This document shows positions 41,532 to 54,700 of a DNA stretch of 64,000 bases, piece after piece; positions within the stretch are counted from its first letter, which is position 1; each line of letters opens with the position of its first letter. Origin of the DNA: Janthinobacterium fluminis. GTDB lineage: Bacteria > Pseudomonadota > Gammaproteobacteria > Burkholderiales > Burkholderiaceae_D. Made by a program: the position numbers and the translations under genes. Location of the stretch: assembly GCF_028595325.1 (NCBI RefSeq), contig NZ_JAQQXR010000007.1:248001-312000 (forward strand). The letters are read 5' to 3'. Below the pieces are notes generated by a model that saw only the letters and a program-made list of their open reading frames with translations, was not told the DNA's origin and did no database searches.

Positions 41532-42518
41532 ATGAAAAGAACTAGACCGGCCGACAGCAGCACCACGACGCCCGCCGCGCTCCAGGCGCAGGCGCGGGTC
41601 TGGCTGCGCACGCTGACGTCGGGCGACGTCAAGCCCTGGGACGCCGAGGCGTTCCGGCGCTGGCTCGCCACCAGCGCCGCCCACAAGGAGGCGTTTTACG
41701 CCGTCAGGCAGCGCTGGGAGCAGCTCAGGCCCGGCGTCGGCGAGCTGCTGCGCAGCAACGCGCAGGCGGCGCGCCAGCGCCAGCGCAGCCTGCACGCCGC
41801 GCCGTCCGGGCGCCGGGCCTTCCTCGGCGCGGCCGTGGGCGCGGCCGCCGTGGCCGGCGTCGCCGTGCTGCATCCGCCGGCCGGCCTGTGGCCGGCGCCG
41901 ACGGAATGGGGGGCGGATTTCCGCACGGCCGTCGGCGAACAGAGCGCGGTCACCCTGGCCGGCGCCGTCGGCGTGACGCTCAACACCCAGACCAGCGTGC
42001 GCCGCCAGGACGACGGCGGCATCGACCTGCTGGCCGGCGAGGCGGCCGTCGACCTGCCGGCGGCGGGCCGGCCCTTCGCCGTGACGGCCGGCGCCGGCCG
42101 CAGCGTGGGCCTGTCCGGACGCTTCGAGGTGCGCCGCCTGACGGGCGCGGTGTGCGTCACCTGCGTCGAGGGCGCCGTGCGCGTCGAGCATCCGGCCGGG
42201 GTGCGGGCGCTGCGGGCGCGCCAGCAGCTTGTGTACGACGCCGCCGCCGTGGGCGGCGCGGCGGACATCGAGCCGCTGGCGCTGTCGGCCTGGCGCAAGG
42301 GCGAGCTGGTGTTCAGCAACGCCCGGCTGGCCGAGGTGCTCGATGAAATCAACCGTTACCGCGCCGGCCGCGTGGTGCTGCTGAACGAGGCCGTGCGCAA
42401 CAGCCGCGTCAGCGGCCGCTTCGTCATCAAGGCGCTCGATTCGGCGCTGTCCCAGCTTCAGCATAACTTCGACCTGCGCGCCCGCGCGCTGCCGGGCGGC
42501 TTGCTGCTGCTGAGCTGA
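41532..42518 (+). CDS. FecR-type sigma factor regulator
   Basis: This is a 328-residue transmembrane regulator. The cytosolic part (about 1-90) has the tryptophan-rich anti-sigma pattern (WLRTLTSGDVKPWD, FRRWLATS, AVRQRWEQL). A hydrophobic segment (97-114) follows a twin arginine, GRRAFLGAA, which in some FecR proteins directs Tat export. The FecR domain (about 130-225) and a C-terminal part (255-328) with ELVFSNARLAEVLDEINRY would bind the STN domain in the periplasm. An ATG at 41502 would lie upstream of the expected transcription start, so the ATG at 41532 is chosen. It should both hold and activate the sigma factor of the preceding gene. Confidence 0.88.
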   Translation: MKRTRPADSSTTTPAALQAQARVWLRTLTSGDVKPWDAEAFRRWLATSAAHKEAFYAVRQRWEQLRPGVGELLRSNAQAARQRQRSLHAAPSGRRAFLGAAVGAAAVAGVAVLHPPAGLWPAPTEWGADFRTAVGEQSAVTLAGAVGVTLNTQTSVRRQDDGGIDLLAGEAAVDLPAAGRPFAVTAGAGRSVGLSGRFEVRRLTGAVCVTCVEGAVRVEHPAGVRALRARQQLVYDAAAVGGAADIEPLALSAWRKGELVFSNARLAEVLDEINRYRAGRVVLLNEAVRNSRVSGRFVIKALDSALSQLQHNFDLRARALPGGLLLLS

Positions 42519-42566
42519 CGCCGGCGCGCCCGCGCCGGCCATTCCACCACCATAACGAAAAAAAGT

Positions 42567-42598
42567 TTGCGGTTTTGTCCGTGCTGATTCCGTCTTAG
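42567..42598 (+). promoter_or_regulatory. ECF-type promoter of the giant adhesin gene
   Basis: TTGCGGTTTTGT (42567-42578) and CCGTCTTAG (42590-42598) are spaced by 11 bases after a run of seven A. Both blocks are identical to those before the fecR-like gene. The leader to the adhesin start would be about 120 bases. Confidence 0.75.
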
Positions 42599-42726
42599 CG
42601 CATCGGGAATGTTTTCGCACCGCCGGCGGCCAAGCGCGGCGCTGTGCGCAAGCCCCAAGACATGGCTGGCCCGCGCGGCGCGGGTAGCCGATTCGCTATT
42701 GACTCAACTATTGGCTGGAACTTCAA

Positions 42727-45700
42727 ATGAATGCATGCGGGCGCGGCGGGAAAAATCGGACAACCACACAGGCGGGCGAGGGACGCTTCCGGCTGGCGCC
42801 TGTAGCGCACGCCATTGCGCTGGCCCTGGCCGCCAGCGGCGCGGTGCTTGACGCCCGGGCCCAGCAGGCGTTCAGCGGCGCCTGGTTCAGCGCCAAGGGG
42901 GCGACGCAGAACACGGCGGCGGCCACCGGCCGGCTGCCCAACGGCGCGCCGGCGGCGCCGCTGACGAGCCCCCTGGGCCAGCAGCAGCAGGCCAGCCAGC
43001 AACTGCAGCGCTCCATCGACAACCTGGGCCTGGTGGCGCGGGCGATCGCCGCGCAGCAGGCGGCGCAGGCGGCGGCGCGGCAGGCCGGTTTGAAGGACGC
43101 GCCCGTGCCCGAGGGACTGGCCGACGGCGGCCTGAAGGTCGACACCGGCTCGCTGACGGCCGGCTGGCTGAACGCCAAGGCGCCGCAGCAGACGGTGGCC
43201 GACGGCCGCACCACGGTGAGCATCGAGCAGACCAAGGACAAGGCCATCCTGAACTGGGAGAGCTTCAACGTCGGCAAGGATACGACGCTGGTCTTCCAGC
43301 AGCAGCGCGACTGGGCCGTGCTGAACCGCGTCAACGATCCGCTGGCGCGGCCGTCGCAGATCCAGGGCCAGATCAAGGGCGACGGCACGGTGCTGATCGT
43401 CAACCGCAACGGCGTCGTTTTCTCGGGCGGCAGCCAGGTCGACACGCGCAACCTGGTGGCGGCGGCGGCCGGCATCGCCGACAGCCAGTTCCTGGCGCGG
43501 GGGATTTACGGCGCCGACGCCATCGTCCCCACCTTCACCGACGCGCTGGGCAAGATCGACGTGCGCGCCGGCGCGCGCATCGCGACCCGGGCGCCGACCT
43601 CGGAAACCCAGGGCGGCGGCTATGTGCTGCTGCTGGGCAGCGAAGTGAGCAACGCCGGCGAGATCGCCAGCGCCAAGGGCCAGACTCTGCTGGCCGCCGG
43701 CGACCACTTCATCATCCGCAAGGGCGTCGGCAGCGACGGCAACGCCGCGTCCACGACGCGCGGCAACGAGGTGGCGCCGCGCTTCAATGCGGACAGCCTG
43801 GCCGGCAAGGTCGTCAACAGCGGCTTGATCGTGGCGCGCGAGGGCGACGTCACGCTGGCCGGCCGCGCGCTGCGCCAGGACGGCGTGGCGCTGGCCACCA
43901 CCAGCGTCAACACCCGCGGCACGCTGCACCTGCTGAACTCGGCCGCCGACGCGCAGGGCAAGGTGGCGCTGGGCAAGGGCGCGACCACGGCCGTGGTGCT
44001 GGAGGACGACGGCAAGAGCACGGCGCTGGACAGCCAGCGCGACGCGCTGCTCAAGTCTTCGGCCGAGCTCGACAAGCTGCGCGACACCACGCCGGCCGGC
44101 GCCTTCGACAACCTGTCGCTGCTGGCCGACCGGCGCGACCAGTCGCGCGTCGAGATCGTCTCGGGCGGCGACATCGTCTTCGAGGGCGGCGCGCTGACGC
44201 TGGCCACTGGCGGCCAGATCGCCGCCAGCGCGGGCCGGCGCAGCTTCGTCGCCGACGGCGCGCAGATGGACGTTTCCGGCGCCGTCGGCGTCAAGCTGGC
44301 GATGGACAGCAACAACATCAAGGTCAACGTCCAGGGCAACGAGCAGCGCGACGCGGCGGAGAACCGCGACAGCGGCAAGCTGATCAACGCCAACGTCTGG
44401 ATAGACCGCCGCAAGCTGACGTATGTGCCGGCCGGCACGGGCGGCTACGCGGGCGAGCGCTGGTACACGGCGGGCGGCTTGCTGGAGGTGGGCGGCTACC
44501 TGGGCAACCAGGGCCACGGCATCGGCGAGTGGTCGGCGCAGGGCGGCACCATCACGCTGGGCGGCAAGGAAGTCGTCACCCAGGCCGGCTCCACCATCAA
44601 CCTGTCGGGCGGCAGCCTGGACGTGCAGACCGGCTATTTGAACCAGACCTGGCTGAAGGGCGCCGACGGGCGCCTCTACAATGCCAACCAGGCCCCGGCG
44701 GACACGCTGTTCACCGGCGTCTACCGGGGCAGCGAGGTCGAGCACGCGCGCTGGGGCAAGGACGCCACCGAATACCACAACAACCCCCTGGTGGGCCGCC
44801 AGCGCCAGCTGGAGAACGGCTACACGGCGGGACGCGACGCCGGCACGCTGATCGTCTCGGCGCCGACCGCCGTGCTGGAGGGCGACATCGTGGCGCGCGT
44901 GTTCAACGGCGCCCAGCAGGGCGGCGCGCGCGCCGCCACGGCCGACGCCTACAAGCAGTCGCAGACGGCGGTGGCGCAGGCCGGCACGCTGGCGCTGGGG
45001 CGCTATTCGGCGCTGGGCCGCGTCGGGCTGTTCGATACCGAGGTGCGCTTCGGCGACGTCGGCCAGACGACGCGGCAGATGGCGGCCGCCGACGCCCTCG
45101 GCGCCGAGCGCATCGGCACGCTGTGGCTGGACAGCAGCCTGCTCAGCGGGCAGCGCCTGGGCGCGGTGGACGTGGCGACGGCCGGCACGGTGACGCTGAG
45201 CGGCGCCGTCACGCTGGCCGACGGCGGGCGCTTCGAGGCCACCGCCGCGGTGGTCGATTTCGGCGCGGACGTCACGGCCCACGGCGGCAAGGTCAACGCC
45301 AGCAATATCTTCCAGTCGGCCATCAAGGAACTCGCGCCGCGCGCGCTGTCGAAGGACGGCGTCGCCGCCATCGTGCTGCGCGACGGCGCCACGCTGGACT
45401 TGAGCGGCTTGCGCAGCAATCTGGCGGTGCAGCCGGACCAGGCGTCCCGCCTGGCCTACCTCGACGGCGGCGCCGTCCGCTTCGAATCGACGCGCGGCGT
45501 CGCGACGCAGCGGGGCAGCCTGATCGACGTCTCCTCCGGCGCCGCGCTGCTGGCCAACGGCAAGCAGCGCGGCGGCAGGGGCGGCAGCGTCGCCCTGCTG
45601 GCCGATTCGGCCGCCACGGCCGGCAACGACAAGGGCGAACTGGCGCTGGACGGCGCCATCCGCGCCCACGGCGTGCTGGGCGGCGGCACGCTGGCGCTGG

Positions 45701-48700
45701 CCTCGGGGACGGCCATCCACATCGGCGCCGGCCCGACGGCGCCCGACGCGCTGCGGCTAGACGCGGCCCGCCTCCAGTCCGGCTTCTCCCGCTACGACAT
45801 CAACGGCCATGCCGGCGTGACGGTGCTGCCGGGCGCCCAGGTCGACGTCGCCGTGCCGGTCCTGCGCCACGTGCCGGGCAGCGCCGAGGTGGCGCTGGAG
45901 CTGTGGACGCCGCCGCAATTCCAGTTCGACGGCGTCAAGCGGCAGGTGCTGCAGCGCCAGGGCGCCGACCTGGTGCTGCGCTCGCAGCGCCGCCCCACCG
46001 AGGGCGGCAATATCGTCATCGGCGCCGGCGCCAGCGTCTCCGTCGACGCCGGCCGCTCCATCAGCCTGCTCGGCGGCGGCATGAGCAGCATCGTCGTCGA
46101 CGGCGCGCTCAATGCCTGGGGCGGCAACATCGCCATCGACATCGACGGCCCGCCGGCCAACTCGCCGGTGAACCTGTCGCAGAAGGCGCACACGCGCTCG
46201 GTGTGGATCAGCGGCGGCGGCGTGCTCGACGTGGCGGCGCGGGCGCAGACGGCCACCGACGAGCGCGGCCGCCGCTACGGCACGGTGCGCCAGGGCGGCA
46301 ACATCGCCATCGGCGGCGCCCACGACTGGGAGGGCAAGGGCGAGGCGGCGGCCAGCGACATCGCCATCGTCGTCCGCCCGGGCGCGCTGCTCGACGCCTC
46401 CGGCGCCGGCGCCACCGTGGACCTGGCCGCCGGCGACGCCTGGCGCCCGGTGCAACTGGCCAGCGACGGCGGCGAGATCGTCCTGAAGTCGGCCCACAGC
46501 CTCTACCTCGACGGCGCGCTGCGCGCGCGCGCCGGCGGCGCCGGCGCGGCCGGCGGCACGCTGGCGGTGGCGCTGGCCGCGCCGGTCTTTTCCGTCAGTT
46601 ACCAGCCGGACGACGCCGTGCGCGCCCAGCGCGAATTGCGCGTCTCGCAAACGCACCAGATGAGCGGCCTGTCGGCCGGCCTGCTGCCGGGGCAGGCCGA
46701 CGCGGCGCTGGTGTACGGCGCCGGCCGGCTGAGCGCCGAGCGCATCGGGCAGGGCGGCTTCGGCAACCTGTCGCTGCTGGTCGACGGCACCCTCAGCTTC
46801 GAGGGCGACGTGCGCCTGGCGACGCAGCAGAGCATGCGCCTGTACGCGGGCAGTTACGCGCTGGCCGACGGTGCGCCCGCCGACGCGCAGGTGCACCTGG
46901 CCTCGTCCCACCTGCGGCTGGCCGCGGCCACGCGGCAGGCCAAGGATAGCGAGGTGCTGTTCGGCGTGGGCTGGCGCAACGGCGCCTCGGAGCGCGCCAG
47001 CGAGGCGCGCTTCACGGCCACGGCCGACCTGGTCGAGGTGCGCGACCGCGTCGGCTTCGGCGCGCATGGCCAGATCGGCATGAAGGACGGCACGGCGCAG
47101 ACAATCGACCGGCGCGGCTTCGACGCCGTCGACATCGTCAGCCGCGGCGACCTGCGCCTGCTGGGCGGCAGCACCGGGCGCGGCCTGTCGGGCGCCACCA
47201 CCACCGAATTGGCGACGCTGGGCGACATGAGCATCAGCGCCGCGCAGATTTACCCGGCCAGCGGCGTCGACGCGCAAATCGTCGCCGGCTACGGCGACGG
47301 CCGCACGCTCGACATCCGCCGCTACGGCGACACGCAGGCGGCCGCGCCGCTGTCCGTGTTCGGCTCGCTGACCCTGGGCGCCGCCACGGTGCGCCAGGGC
47401 GGCGTGCTGCGCGCGCCCCTGGGACGGCTGCTGCTGGGGCGCGACAGCCGCGGCGCCAGCACGGCCCACGCAGGCCTGGTGGAACTGCGCGCCGGCAGCC
47501 TGACCTCCGTCAGCGGCGCCGGCGTGCTGATGCCTTACGGCGGCACGGTGGACGGCATCGCCTACGATTACGCCGGCAAGCCGGTCGCCGCCCGTCCGCT
47601 CGGCGGCGCCGGCATCACCCTGGCCGGCGACAGCGTGGTCGGCCACGACGGCGCCGTGCTCGATTTGTCGGGCGGCGGCGAACTGACGGGCGCCGCCTTC
47701 GTCAGCGGCCGCGGCGGCTCCGTCGACATCCTGCGCACGCCGCTGGCCAACGCCAATCCGGCCTTCGGCGTCAGCAAGGCCAGCAACGCCGTGTACGCCA
47801 TCGTGCCGGGCCTGGGCGCCGCGTATGCGCCCGTCGCGGCCGACGCCGGCGCCGGCGCGCCCATGGTCGGCCGCCAGCTGACGCTGAAGCAGGACGTGGC
47901 CGGCCTGAAGGCGGGCACGTATACGCTGATGCCGTCGAACTACGCGCTGCTGCCGGGCGCCTTCCGCGTCGAGGTGGGCGCGGCCGGCGGCCAGGACGGC
48001 GTGGTGAACGCCGCCGGCCCGTCCTTCGTGGCGCCGGGCTACCTGGGCGTGGCCAACACGGACATCCTGGCGGCCCTGCCGAACCAGGTGATCGTCACGC
48101 CGGCGGCCGCCGTGCGCAAGTACGCGACCTACAACGAAACCTCGTACGCCGGCTTCGTCGCGGCCGACGCGGCGCGCCGCGGCGGCCTGCGCGGCGCCTT
48201 GCCGGCGGACGCGGGCAGCCTGCGGCTCGACTACGATGCCGTGCGGACGGTGGCCGGCCAGTCCATGCTGCAGTTCGGCGGCAAGGCCCTGTTCAAGCCG
48301 GCCGCCGGCGGTTTCGGCGGCACGCTGGAGGTCAAGGCCACGGACGTCGAGGTGCTGGCGAACGGCACCGCGCCGACGCCGGCGTTTTTCGGCGCCTCGC
48401 TGCGCGCCGCCGACCTGAACGCCTTCGGCGCCGAGCGCATGCTGGTCGGCGGCAGCCTGGACATGGCCCCCGGCGACAACTTCGCCACCTTCAAGGCTTC
48501 GGCGCGCAACGTCACCCTGCGCGGCGGCGCGCAGTTGCGCGCCGCCGAAGTGTTCCTGCTGACCAGCGCGCCATGGGGCGGCATCGTCGTCGAGCAGGGC
48601 GCCTCGATCAACACCACGGGCATGGGCAAACCCTCGTATGACGCCGCCAACGGCCTGGTCTACTCGGCCGGCGTGGCCAGCGTGCTGGGCGTCTCCAACG

Positions 48701-51700
48701 GCGTCATCAACCTGCTGCCGCCCACCTCCAGCGGCGGCATGGCGCCGGGCAGCATCGACATCGGCAAATGCGCCGCCGCCCCCTGCACCGGCGACACCAC
48801 GCTGTACGGCGAAGGCACGCTGGCGATCGCCACGGACAAGTCCTTCACGCTGGCCGAGAATGCGCGCTACGGCGCGAAAAACCTGTTGCTGTCCGTGTCC
48901 GCGCTGAACCTGGGCAGCAACGCGGCGCTGGACCGGGCCGCCGCCGCCGGCCAGTTGCCGGTGGGCCTGTCGCTGAATCAGGGCGTGCTCGACCGTTTGC
49001 TGAGCGGCAACGCCGGCGCCGGCGTGCCGGCCGTCGAGTCGCTGATCCTCAACGCCCGCGAATCCGTCAACATCTATGGCGCGGTGGCCCTCAACACGCT
49101 CAATCCGGCCGGCGCCAAGTCCGCCGTCGGCCGCCTGGTGCTGGGCACGCCGGCCATCTACGGCTATGGCGCGGCTGGCGACAAGGCCAGCATCACCACC
49201 GACGAATTCATCTGGACGGGCAGCGCGCCGCAGTCGACGGGTTACACCGGCTATTACCTGCCGAACCATCCGGGCGCGGCCATCGGCGCCCTGCTGGGCG
49301 ACAGCACGCTGGACATTTCGGCGCGGCGCATCCTGTTCGGCTACGGCCCGCAAACCCAGCCGGGCACCGGCTTGCCGGCGCAGCGGCTGGCGTTGGGCTT
49401 CGGCGCCGTCAGGCTGAACGCCAGCGAGCAGCTGAGCGCCAACGGCAAGGGCACGCTGGAGGTCTACCACCGCCAGGGCGCCTATCTGGCCGGTCAGGGC
49501 TACCAGTACACGGGCGGCGACCTGTTCATCACGGCGCCGCTGCTGACCGGCGAGGCCGCTTCCGTCAACCGCATCACGGCCGGCGGCGCGCTGGACGTGC
49601 GGGCGCCGGCCGGCGCGGCCGCGGCCGCGGCCGTCGACGCCCTCGGCGCCGAGCTGCAGCTGGCCGGGCGCAGCGTGCGCGTCGACAGCGCCGTCGCGCT
49701 GCCGTCGGGCAAGCTGACGCTGTCGGCCACCGACGCGCTCACCCTGGGCGAGCATGCCCGCATCGACCTGGCCGGCCGCGCCGTCAAGTTCTTCGAGCAA
49801 ACCCGCCACAGCTGGGGCGGCGACCTGGTCTTGAACAGCCGCGACGGCGACATCGTCCAGCACGCCGGCTCCAGCATCGACCTGTCGGCCGGCAAGCACC
49901 GCGGCGGCACGCTCAGCGCCGTGGCCCTGGGCGCCGGCGCCGGCCGCATCGACCTGGCCGGCAGCATCCTCGGCGGCGGCGGCGGCGAGCACGACGCCGG
50001 CGGCACCATGGTGCCCTACGACGCGGCGGAAATTTCCCTGCGGGCGCAGACGCTGGCCGACTTCGCCGGCCTGAACGCCCGCCTGAACACGGGCAAGGTG
50101 TTCGGCGCGCGCCGCTTCCAGATCAAGCAGGGCGACCTGCTCATCGGCGACGAGCTCAAGGCGCGCCGCGTCGACGTCGCCGTCGACGGCGGCAAGCTGA
50201 CCGTCAACGGCCGCATCGACGCCAGCGGCGTGCAGGTCGGCTCGATCCGCCTGGCGGCGCGCGGCGACCTGCTGCTCAACGGCGCGCTGGACGCCCACGG
50301 CAGCGGCTTGCGCGTCGACAGCTACGGCAAGATCATCGACAGCCCGAACCGCGCCACCGTCGAGCTGACGACGCGCGAAGGCACGCTGGCGCTGGGCAGC
50401 GGCGCCAGTGTCGACCTGCGCGCCGGCACCGCCACGCCCAAGGGCAACGACGGCGCCGCCCGCGGCACGCTGAGCCTGAACGCGCCGCGCCTCGGCGGCG
50501 CCGGCGACGGCAGCGGCGAGCACGCCAACGACGTCGCGCTGAGCGTGGCCGGCCGGCCCGCCATCGCCGGCGCGGCCAGCGTCGCCGTCAACGCCTTCCG
50601 CAGCTACGACGACGCGCCGCTGGCCAGCCTGCCCGACGTGTCGGGCAAGCGGCCGCAACTGATCACGCAGACCTATCTGGACGACATCGACGCCGACAAC
50701 GGGCTCTACATCGACGCCGCGCTGGCCAACGCCGACCTGGGCCGGCGCCTGGCCGGGCTGGGCGCCTACCACCTGCGCCCCGGCGTGGAAATCGTCAGCG
50801 CCGCCGGCAATCCGGGCGGCAACCTGACGGTGGCCGGCGACCTCGACCTGTCGGGCTACCGCTACGGCCCCGGCGCCAACCGCGCCGACCCGGCGCGCCG
50901 CGGCTACGGCGAACCGGGCGTGCTGGTGATACGCGCCGGCGGCGACCTCAGCGTGCATGGCAGCATCAACGACGGCTTCGCGCCGCCGCCGGCCACGCCG
51001 GACGACCGGGGCTGGTACCTGAGCGAGACGCGCCGCTTCGGCGGCGACGCCCTCACGCCCTACGGCGGCGACATCGTCGTGGGCGTCGACGGCGTGGCGC
51101 TGGAGGCCGGCACGCTGTTCCCGCGCGACGCCGTGCTCAACTACGACCTGCCGGCGGCCGCCCTGACGCTGCCGGCCGGCACCGTCGTGCCGGTCGAGGC
51201 GACGCTGACGGACGCCCACACGCTGCGCGCCGGCACGGTGCTGGCCGCGCCCGTCTACCGCGTCGACGGCAGCGTCGCCCTGGCGGCGGGCGCCGTGCTG
51301 GCGGCCGACGTGACGCTGGACGTCGGCATGAAACTGGGCGCCGGCACGGTGCTGCGCGGCGACGCCGCCGTCGCCGCGCTGGTCTGGCCGAAGGGCGTCA
51401 AGTTGCCGATGGCGATGGCGGCCGGCGCCAGCATCGCGCTGCCGCGCGGCGCGCTGATCCCGTCCATGACCAAGGTCGAGCTGCTCAACGACGAGCCGGT
51501 CAAGCTGCGCCCGGAAAGCGCCGGCAAACAGGGGCAGAACTGGGCGCTGGCGCCGATGCTGGGCGAGGGTTCCACCAGCTGGGACCTGCAACTGAACGCC
51601 GGCGCCGACCTCGGCTCGGCCGACCGGCGCGCCGTCAATCCGCTGTCGAGCGCCTCGCTGCTGCTGGGTGACACGCATTCGATGACGCGCGTGGTCACCA

Positions 51701-54700
51701 AGCTGGGCGGCACGGGCTTCGTCTTCGGCCCCAACAACCAGGGCTTCCCGGTCGGCACGCCGGTCGGGCAGAAGTGGCTCGACGACGGCAACTGCGACAG
51801 CGTTCCGGGATCCTGCGTGATCGACCCGAGCCGCATTGCGATGTCGTGGGGGCCGGAGGCCCCCGGCTGGAGTTCGGACTTTGTAGTCGGCCAGCCTGTG
51901 CCGGAGTGGGCGCTGTTCTACTGCGAATTAAGCCCGGAGACTTGCGTCGCGGTGGTCAAACCGGCCAGGGACGTCACCACCTACACGCTGCTGTCGCCGA
52001 TGTTCAGCGTGCTGCGCACCGGCACCGGCGACCTGGACATGACGGCGGCGGGCGACTTGCGCATGCAGTCGCCGTTCGGCATCTACACGGCCGGCACGCG
52101 CGCCGCCGCCATCCTCGACGCCGGCGGCGTCAACCGCTACAACCAGCCGCGCGGGCAAACGGACGGCAGCCCGATCGGCAAACAAAGCGCCGATTACGGC
52201 GCGGCGCTGGCGGGCTACCAAGCCTGGTATCCCGAGCACGGCGGCAACGTCGGCATCGCCGTCGGCCGCGACGTCATCGGCGACGTGTGGGCAGGCTTCT
52301 CGCCGCCCGAGCGCAGTCAGACCCCCAGCGCCGGCGTCGGCAACTGGCTGTGGCGCCAGGGCACCGGCAGCACGGCCGGCGGCGCCGCCGCGATTCCGGC
52401 GGCGTGGTGGATCAACTTCGGCGCCTACGCGCCCGCGCAGCCGGGCGACGCCTCGTCCGAGCCCTACATTGTCGGCTTCACCGGCGTGGGCACGCTGGGC
52501 GGCGGCAACCTGACGATCGCGGCCGGCGGCAACGCCGGCGCCACGGCGCGCCGGGGCGACATCAACGCGGCGGACTACCCGCGCAGCCAGGCGCTGGTCG
52601 CCGCCGTCGGCGGCAGCGGCCGCGTGGCCGACGACGGCACGCTGACGCTGACCGGCGGCGGCGACCTGCGCATACGCGCCGGCGGCGCCGTCAACCCGGC
52701 GCTGGACGCCTTGCAAAACGCCACCAGCATCGTCGACAACCGCCAGAGGCTAGACTTGAACGGCGCGCTGATCAACCTGCGCGGCATGACCACGCTGGCG
52801 GCCGGCGCCATCGGCGCCGTCAAGCTGCGCTACCGGGAACTGCTCGACCAGCGCCCCGGCTACGACGGCGACGCCGGCGACGTCCGCCCCATCGACCCGT
52901 TCACGCCCACCATCGGCGTCAGCAGCGGCGGCATCAACGTGGTGCCGGGCGACTCGGCGTTCTACCTCGACACGATGGGCGACCTGGTGCTGGCGACGGC
53001 GGCCGACGCGGGGCGGGTGTACACGCCCAACAAGAGCGCGTTCACGACGCGCGGCGTGCAGTACAAGAACGGTGGGCAAAGCTGGTTCAGCCTGTGGACC
53101 GAGCGCACCGCCATCAACCTGTTTTCGGCCGGCGGCAATCTGACGCCGAACACGGACATCGCGGACGGCAAGGTGTCGCTGGGCAATACCGACAAGGGCG
53201 ACACCGTCATCGTCTACCCGTCCATCCTGCGTGCGACGGCGGCCAGCGGCAGCGTGTACTTCGGCTACTCGGCCGGGCCGGGCTCCAGCACGGCGCCGAC
53301 CGAGCGTTCCCTGCTGCTGGCGCCGTCGTCCCGCGGCGCCCTGGAATTCCTGGCGGGCACCTCGCTGTTCGGCGGCGGCCTTCCGGTCAGCATGTCGGGC
53401 GCCGACACGCCGCTGCCGACACCGTTCAGGCCGGCGTTCGCCGGCTTCACGCCAGGCGGCAACTTCGTGGCGTCGTCGTCCAACCTGAGCCCGAACGGCT
53501 CCCTGACGGACGGGGGCTTCACTAGCGAAACCGTCCTGGGCTACCTCGACCGGTATCCGCTGTTCGCCTTCGGCCCCGACACCCAGGGCGCCACGGCCCT
53601 GCACGCGGGCGACCCGTCGGCGGCCCTGTTCTACGCCGTCAAGGGCGACATCCTGGGCCTGAGCAGCGGCATGGTCCACCTCGCCTCGTCCACCCAGCAA
53701 TTCCCCTGGTACCGTGCGGCCACGGCCGCGCGCGTGCAGGCCGGCCGCGACATCGTCGGCGGCAGCAGCCTGTTCGTGCACAACAACGCCAACGACGTGT
53801 CGCTGGTCCAGGCCGGGCGCGACATCCTGTACGCCAACATCAAGGTGGCCGGTCCGGGCACGCTGGAGATGGCGGCGGGGCGCAACCTGCTGCAGGAAAA
53901 CCGCGCCAGCGTCGTCAGCATCGGCGCGCTGGTGCAGGGCGACAGCCGGCCCGGCGCCGACATCGCCATGACGGCCGGCGCCGGCGCCAAGGGGCCGGAC
54001 TACTCGGCCCTGGCCAAGCGCTACCTGGACCCGGCCAATGTGGCCGACGCGGCCGCGCCGCTGGCCGGGCAGGCCGGCAAGGTGGCCAAGAGCTACGCGC
54101 CGGAACTGGGCGCCTGGCTCAAGCACCGCTTCGCCTTCCAGGGCACGGCGGCCGAATCGCTGGCCTACTTCAACGGGCTGGCGCCGGAGCAGCAGCGCAT
54201 CTTCCTGCGCTCGGTCTACTTCGCCGAGCTGCGCGAGGGCGGGCGCGAATACAACAACGTCGACAGCAAGCGCTACGGCTCCTTCCTGCGCGGCCGCGAA
54301 ATGATCGCCACGCTGTTCCCCGACCGCGACGCCGACGGCAAGCTGATCGCCCGCAGCGGCGACATCGTCATGTACGGCGGCTCCGGCGTGCACACCGATT
54401 TCGGCGGCGACATCCAGATGCTGGCGCCGGGCGGCCAGATCGTCGTCGGCGTGCAGGGCGAGGCGCCGGGCGGCAGCGCCGGCGTCATGACCCAGGGCCA
54501 GGGCCACATCCAGTTGTTTAGCGAGGGCAGCCTGCTGCTGGGCCTGTCGCGCATCATGACCACCTTCGGCGGCGACATCTTCGCCTGGTCGGAGCAGGGC
54601 GACATCAACGCCGGCCGCGGCGCCAAGACGACGCTGGTCTACACGCCGCCGAAGCGGGTCTACGACAACCTCGGCAACGTGACGCTGTCGCCGCAGGTGC

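Noticed and set aside
45757..51678. A 1973-residue frame on the minus strand opposite the giant adhesin.
   Set aside because: The Arg/Gly/Ala/Val-rich sequence without motifs is typical of antisense frames in GC-rich DNA.
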